A DNA stretch of 64,000 nt from Flavivirga aquatica (lineage in GTDB: Bacteria > Bacteroidota > Bacteroidia > Flavobacteriales > Flavobacteriaceae): contig NZ_MDJD01000043.1 in the NCBI RefSeq assembly GCF_001747085.1, forward strand, positions 62,001-126,000, given 5' to 3'. Numbering within the stretch: position 1 is the stretch's first letter; each line of letters starts with the position of its first letter. Shown here piece by piece: positions 62,401 to 64,000 of this stretch. The translations under genes were made by a program, and so were the position numbers. The notes below the pieces were generated by a model that did not search any database, was not told the DNA's origin, and saw only the letters and a program-made list of their open reading frames with translations.

Positions 62401-62572
62401 CAAAATCTGTTGAAGTTCCAATGTTTGAATTTTTAATTAGAACTGTTGCTCCCGGTAGTGGCAAGTTGTCTTTGTCTACAATCTTACCATAAATAGTTTT
62501 GTCTTGTGCAGACAATGATATTATGCAAAATACTATAAATACTAGAGTTAAATAGTAGTTTTTTACTTTCAT
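59447..62572 (-). CDS. susC: SusC/RagA-family TonB-dependent outer-membrane transporter
   Basis: This 1041-residue protein has a signal peptide (YYLTLVFIVFCIISLSAQ), a carboxypeptidase-D-like domain (GKIVDKDNLPLPGATVLIK), a TonB box region (LEEVIVVAYGSQ), the plug (GVSLITAGGQPGNNPTIRIR, DQIESISVLKDASSSALYGS) and a beta-barrel ending in GVLLEF. It forms the channel of a SusCD pair. The upstream region carries two nested inverted repeats, and an AraC-type regulator is encoded further upstream in the same direction. Confidence 0.95.
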   Translation of the reverse strand: MKVKNYYLTLVFIVFCIISLSAQDKTIYGKIVDKDNLPLPGATVLIKNSNIGTSTDFDGKYSIKVNQGAILVFSFVGYTNQEITVQSSNTINVIMHEDTTTLEEVIVVAYGSQTRESIVGSVGVVSSKNIETQQVTSPLRALQGAVPGVSLITAGGQPGNNPTIRIRGISSEILERGPLIVVDGAPFNANLSTISQDQIESISVLKDASSSALYGSRASGGVILITTKKGHKNGSPRITFKSQIGLSNPTVGIHDLNAPEDYLKLTWQALKNTNQYENGQSETEAASSASNQLVDYLGYNPYNTTNPIDTNGNLVSGSNLLWNSNWEEEIIREDYLRINHNISMSGGSEKTRYFMSFDYLNEDGPVTTSNFERVSSRLNLETQVNDWLKVGLNSSFSRSNSSNPDQTSGSTTQVISWIYGLSSIYPIYARNANGELIRDASGNQIFDLGNGLVTGQAVNNTRPVFSGENLLATIILGKERRVRTNYLANAFAEIKLFDGLTFKTRFSFENYLLDSFSFEDDKIGSASGVQGRVSQNRDLTTTLNATQTLNYTNSFGNHNISIDAITEAYTNTQDDLLSQGSGFLPGIQDLNGSTVPETIGGNVITSRINSYLGRVGYNFNQKYYGELSWRRDGSTRFNKNKRWGDFLAGGASWVVSKEVFLSKNNTLTFLKLRASYGELGNNRTTSRFPFQSIFQTGFVNQENPGVLLEGISDADLRWEKVESLNIGTDFELFDGVISGTVEYYNKESVDLILEKPKPSSLGVNKVLTNIGSIRNYGWETSLRSINFNTNDFTWTTGINFSLNKNKWTKLPQEETLVGSKRYIVGGSIFDFFIREWAGVDSTDGRGMWYMDVIDTDGNISDKATTKNYAEATRYDIGKSSLPDIEGGFTSFVKYKQFDLNLLFNFSFGAYLLDTDYSSLINPFENPGASAHPDNFNAWKNPGDVTDVPLLLASNNDHASRSTRFLFKNDYVRLKSLTLGYNLPQSTIEKIGLNKFRIFLQADNILTWQSHKGIDPEQAFNGVSNNRSPLSKTITSGVLLEF

Positions 62573-62581
62573 AAGTAGATG

Positions 62582-62649
62582 TTTTTGAATTAGTCAATGC
62601 AGATTGAAAAAAGGTAGGAGGCGTATTTTTTAAGTGACTAATTCAAAAA
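62582..62649 (-). promoter_or_regulatory. perfect 15-bp inverted repeat in the susC leader
   Basis: TTTTTGAATTAGTCA (62582-62596) and its exact complement TGACTAATTCAAAAA (62635-62649) are separated by 38 bp. The nearer arm is 9 bp from the susC start codon, so the transcript could fold a long hairpin before the AUG. It could also be a split protein-binding site. Confidence 0.6.
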
Positions 62650-62728
62650 AATCATACTTTATAAAAAGAAATTAAAGTTTAGTGGAATTTAAAACATTAC
62701 ATATAAAGTTTTATCCGTCCTACCTTTT
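62609..62728 (-). promoter_or_regulatory. 11-bp inverted repeat overlapping the first
   Basis: AAAAGGTAGGA (62609-62619) and TCCTACCTTTT (62718-62728) are exactly complementary, 98 bp apart. One arm lies inside the loop of the 15-bp repeat, so only a pseudoknot-like or alternative structure could use both. Confidence 0.45.
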
Positions 62729-62818
62729 ACAATTGCAGAGATAAAAGAAAGGATAAAGAGGTGGTTTAGGGGTAATCCCCATAATACTTTACCTATTTTG
62801 GTATAGATTATTTGTTAT

Positions 62819-64000
62819 TTATTCGTAGGTAATACTTTGGTTATGAGATTCTATATACTCAGAAGGTGTAAGAGAAATTTCTTTTTTAAAAGCTTTATTA
62901 AAAGTAACTTTATTATTGTATCCTACCTCGTAAGCAACATCAATAATATTTAAATTACCACAAACATCTTCTTTAAGTAAATGAGCAGCCTCTTTAATTC
63001 TGAATTTGTTGATTAGCTCAAAAAAGTTCATGTTAAAATGTTCATTTATTATTTGTGAAGTATTGTGTCTTGTTGTGTTTAATTTTTTTGATAGAATCTC
63101 AAGATTGATATTATTTTCCTTATATATTTTTTCTTCTACAAGTAATGTTATTAGGTTTTCTTTAAGCTCTTTTGATAAAGCCTCAGTTAGTCCTGATTTT
63201 TTATATTTTTCCAGAAATAATTTATTTTTAAAGGGAATGGTTTCACTTTTAAGCATTTGAGGTTGTACATATGCTAAATATGCTATGTAGATAACCATAA
63301 TAGACATTATTCCTATTTGTATATGATAAACTAAACTAGAAATAAAGCCTAAAGCCCCATATGCAAATAAGCCATAAATTAAATAAGAAATAACATATGA
63401 AATGTGTATTCTATATATAGTTTTTTTCCATAAAGTAATGTTGTTGCTAGAAGTATTGTTTTTTTCTTTTACTAAGAATAGCTTGCCAATAAAATATGCG
63501 TAAATAATTAAAGATGTTATTTTGGAAATGAAAATCACTAAATCATAATTTTTATAATCTGTGTTTATTTCTAGCATCATTTTAATTTTCTCTGAAGGGG
63601 ATAATAAGTAAATAGGTGATAGAAATGCTAATAAGATTAAGGTAGGTAGAAAGTGTAATAAGTATACATTTTTAAATTTAAAATCTTGAGTAATACTCTT
63701 AAAATAAAAATATAATAAAGGCCCATATAATAGTGCAATTATAGATGATATTCTATAGGTATATGGTAATTCATATTGTATATTAGACATGTACAGTACA
63801 AATTCAAGAATGAAAAGAGAATGCGCACCAACAAAAGCTCCAATAAATACTTTTGCATATTTATTTGCTTGCTTAGTGAAATTAATAACTAATGCGAAGA
63901 AAAAGCCAATTAACGAAGCATAAAGATATAAGAATGTTAATGGTGTAATGTGTATTAAATATTTGTCATTTAGGCTTTTGTATTCTTCAGTTTTATTAAT
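62819..64000 (-). CDS. membrane-bound AraC-family regulator (N-terminus outside window)
   Basis: The frame is open from the stop at 62819 through base 64000 without interruption (394 codons), so the ATG at 63790 is internal and the true start lies beyond the window. The N-terminal 260 visible residues have about seven hydrophobic helices, for example FLYLYASLIGFFFALVI, IALLYGPLLYFYF and YLLHFLPTLILLAFL. The last 110 residues are an AraC-type helix-turn-helix pair (LSKKLNTTRHNTSQIINEHF, VAYEVGYNNKVTFNKAFKKE, LTPSEYIES). It probably controls the SusCD pair that follows. Confidence 0.88.
   Translation of the reverse strand: MNKTEEYKSLNDKYLIHITPLTFLYLYASLIGFFFALVINFTKQANKYAKVFIGAFVGAHSLFILEFVLYMSNIQYELPYTYRISSIIALLYGPLLYFYFKSITQDFKFKNVYLLHFLPTLILLAFLSPIYLLSPSEKIKMMLEINTDYKNYDLVIFISKITSLIIYAYFIGKLFLVKEKNNTSSNNITLWKKTIYRIHISYVISYLIYGLFAYGALGFISSLVYHIQIGIMSIMVIYIAYLAYVQPQMLKSETIPFKNKLFLEKYKKSGLTEALSKELKENLITLLVEEKIYKENNINLEILSKKLNTTRHNTSQIINEHFNMNFFELINKFRIKEAAHLLKEDVCGNLNIIDVAYEVGYNNKVTFNKAFKKEISLTPSEYIESHNQSITYE

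Noticed and set aside
63788-63790. ATG at 63790 as the start of the AraC-type regulator
   Set aside because: The same frame stays open with membrane-helix coding sequence up to base 64000, so this ATG is internal.
57973-64000. Complete polysaccharide utilisation locus
   Set aside because: Only susC, susD and a regulator are present; no glycoside hydrolase, lyase or sulfatase is visible, and the susD end converges with lspA.

Overview
The window looks like a chromosomal segment of a marine-type member of the Flavobacteriaceae (Bacteroidota). It is strongly AT-rich. Several coding starts are preceded by the Bacteroidota -7 promoter element TAnnTTTG and lack strong Shine-Dalgarno sites. It also carries a SusC/SusD pair, two proteins with type IX secretion (T9SS) C-terminal sorting domains, mevalonate-pathway enzymes and short lipobox lipoproteins. 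No rRNA, tRNA, CRISPR array, prophage or complete insertion sequence was seen.

Layout. (1) 1-4199, minus strand: a four-gene operon with a GMC-family flavoprotein dehydrogenase carrying a probable iron-sulfur motif, a ferritin-like protein, a small dehydrogenase subunit and an FG-GAP propeller protein cut by the window edge. It is probably a sugar or polyol oxidation locus. (2) 4732-10475: an ECF sigma factor and a membrane TPR protein that looks like its anti-sigma factor, divergent from a lipoprotein subtilisin and an exported TPR-CHAT (caspase-like) protease. This is the best candidate for a poorly described system. (3) 10527-13534: a structured dispersed repeat and two divergent T9SS cargo genes separated by a structured leader and a 17-T tract. 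(4) 13813-16525: transketolase and transaldolase. (5) 16729-22521: a GAF protein, a secreted beta-helix protein, an HD-PycTM membrane protein and a decayed second copy of its C-terminus. (6) 22838-28931: a tightly packed redox-repair operon (msrB, msrA, thioredoxin-like, glutaredoxin-like, selO, divergent msrA, hydrolase-OsmC fusion, aldo/keto reductase). (7) 29092-34993: a phosphoesterase-beta-barrel fusion, a potassium channel, an AraC regulator and a PEBP protein. (8) 35457-39397: small lipoproteins, a GDPD phosphodiesterase, a flavoprotein and a DUF1697 protein. (9) 39470-44813: mevalonate enzymes mvaD and mvk, with a broken four-helix-bundle gene between them, a UbiA prenyltransferase, a nitrilase and a pseudouridine synthase homologue that lacks its catalytic Asp. 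(10) 45357-48921: a polyamine operon (speA, speB, deoxyhypusine-synthase-like gene, small acidic protein). (11) 49184-57912: a CBM48 protein, a membrane-anchored DHFR fusion, a DUF2339/DUF3999 pair, a flavoprotein, fabD and lspA. (12) 57973-64000, minus strand: susD, susC and a membrane-bound AraC-type regulator that runs off the window.

Most genes are core metabolism. The accessory interest lies in the sigma/CHAT/subtilisin island, the GMC operon, the HD-PycTM region, the structured RNA-like repeats and leaders, and three cases of gene decay or active-site loss. All family names come from reading motifs by eye; no database search was run.
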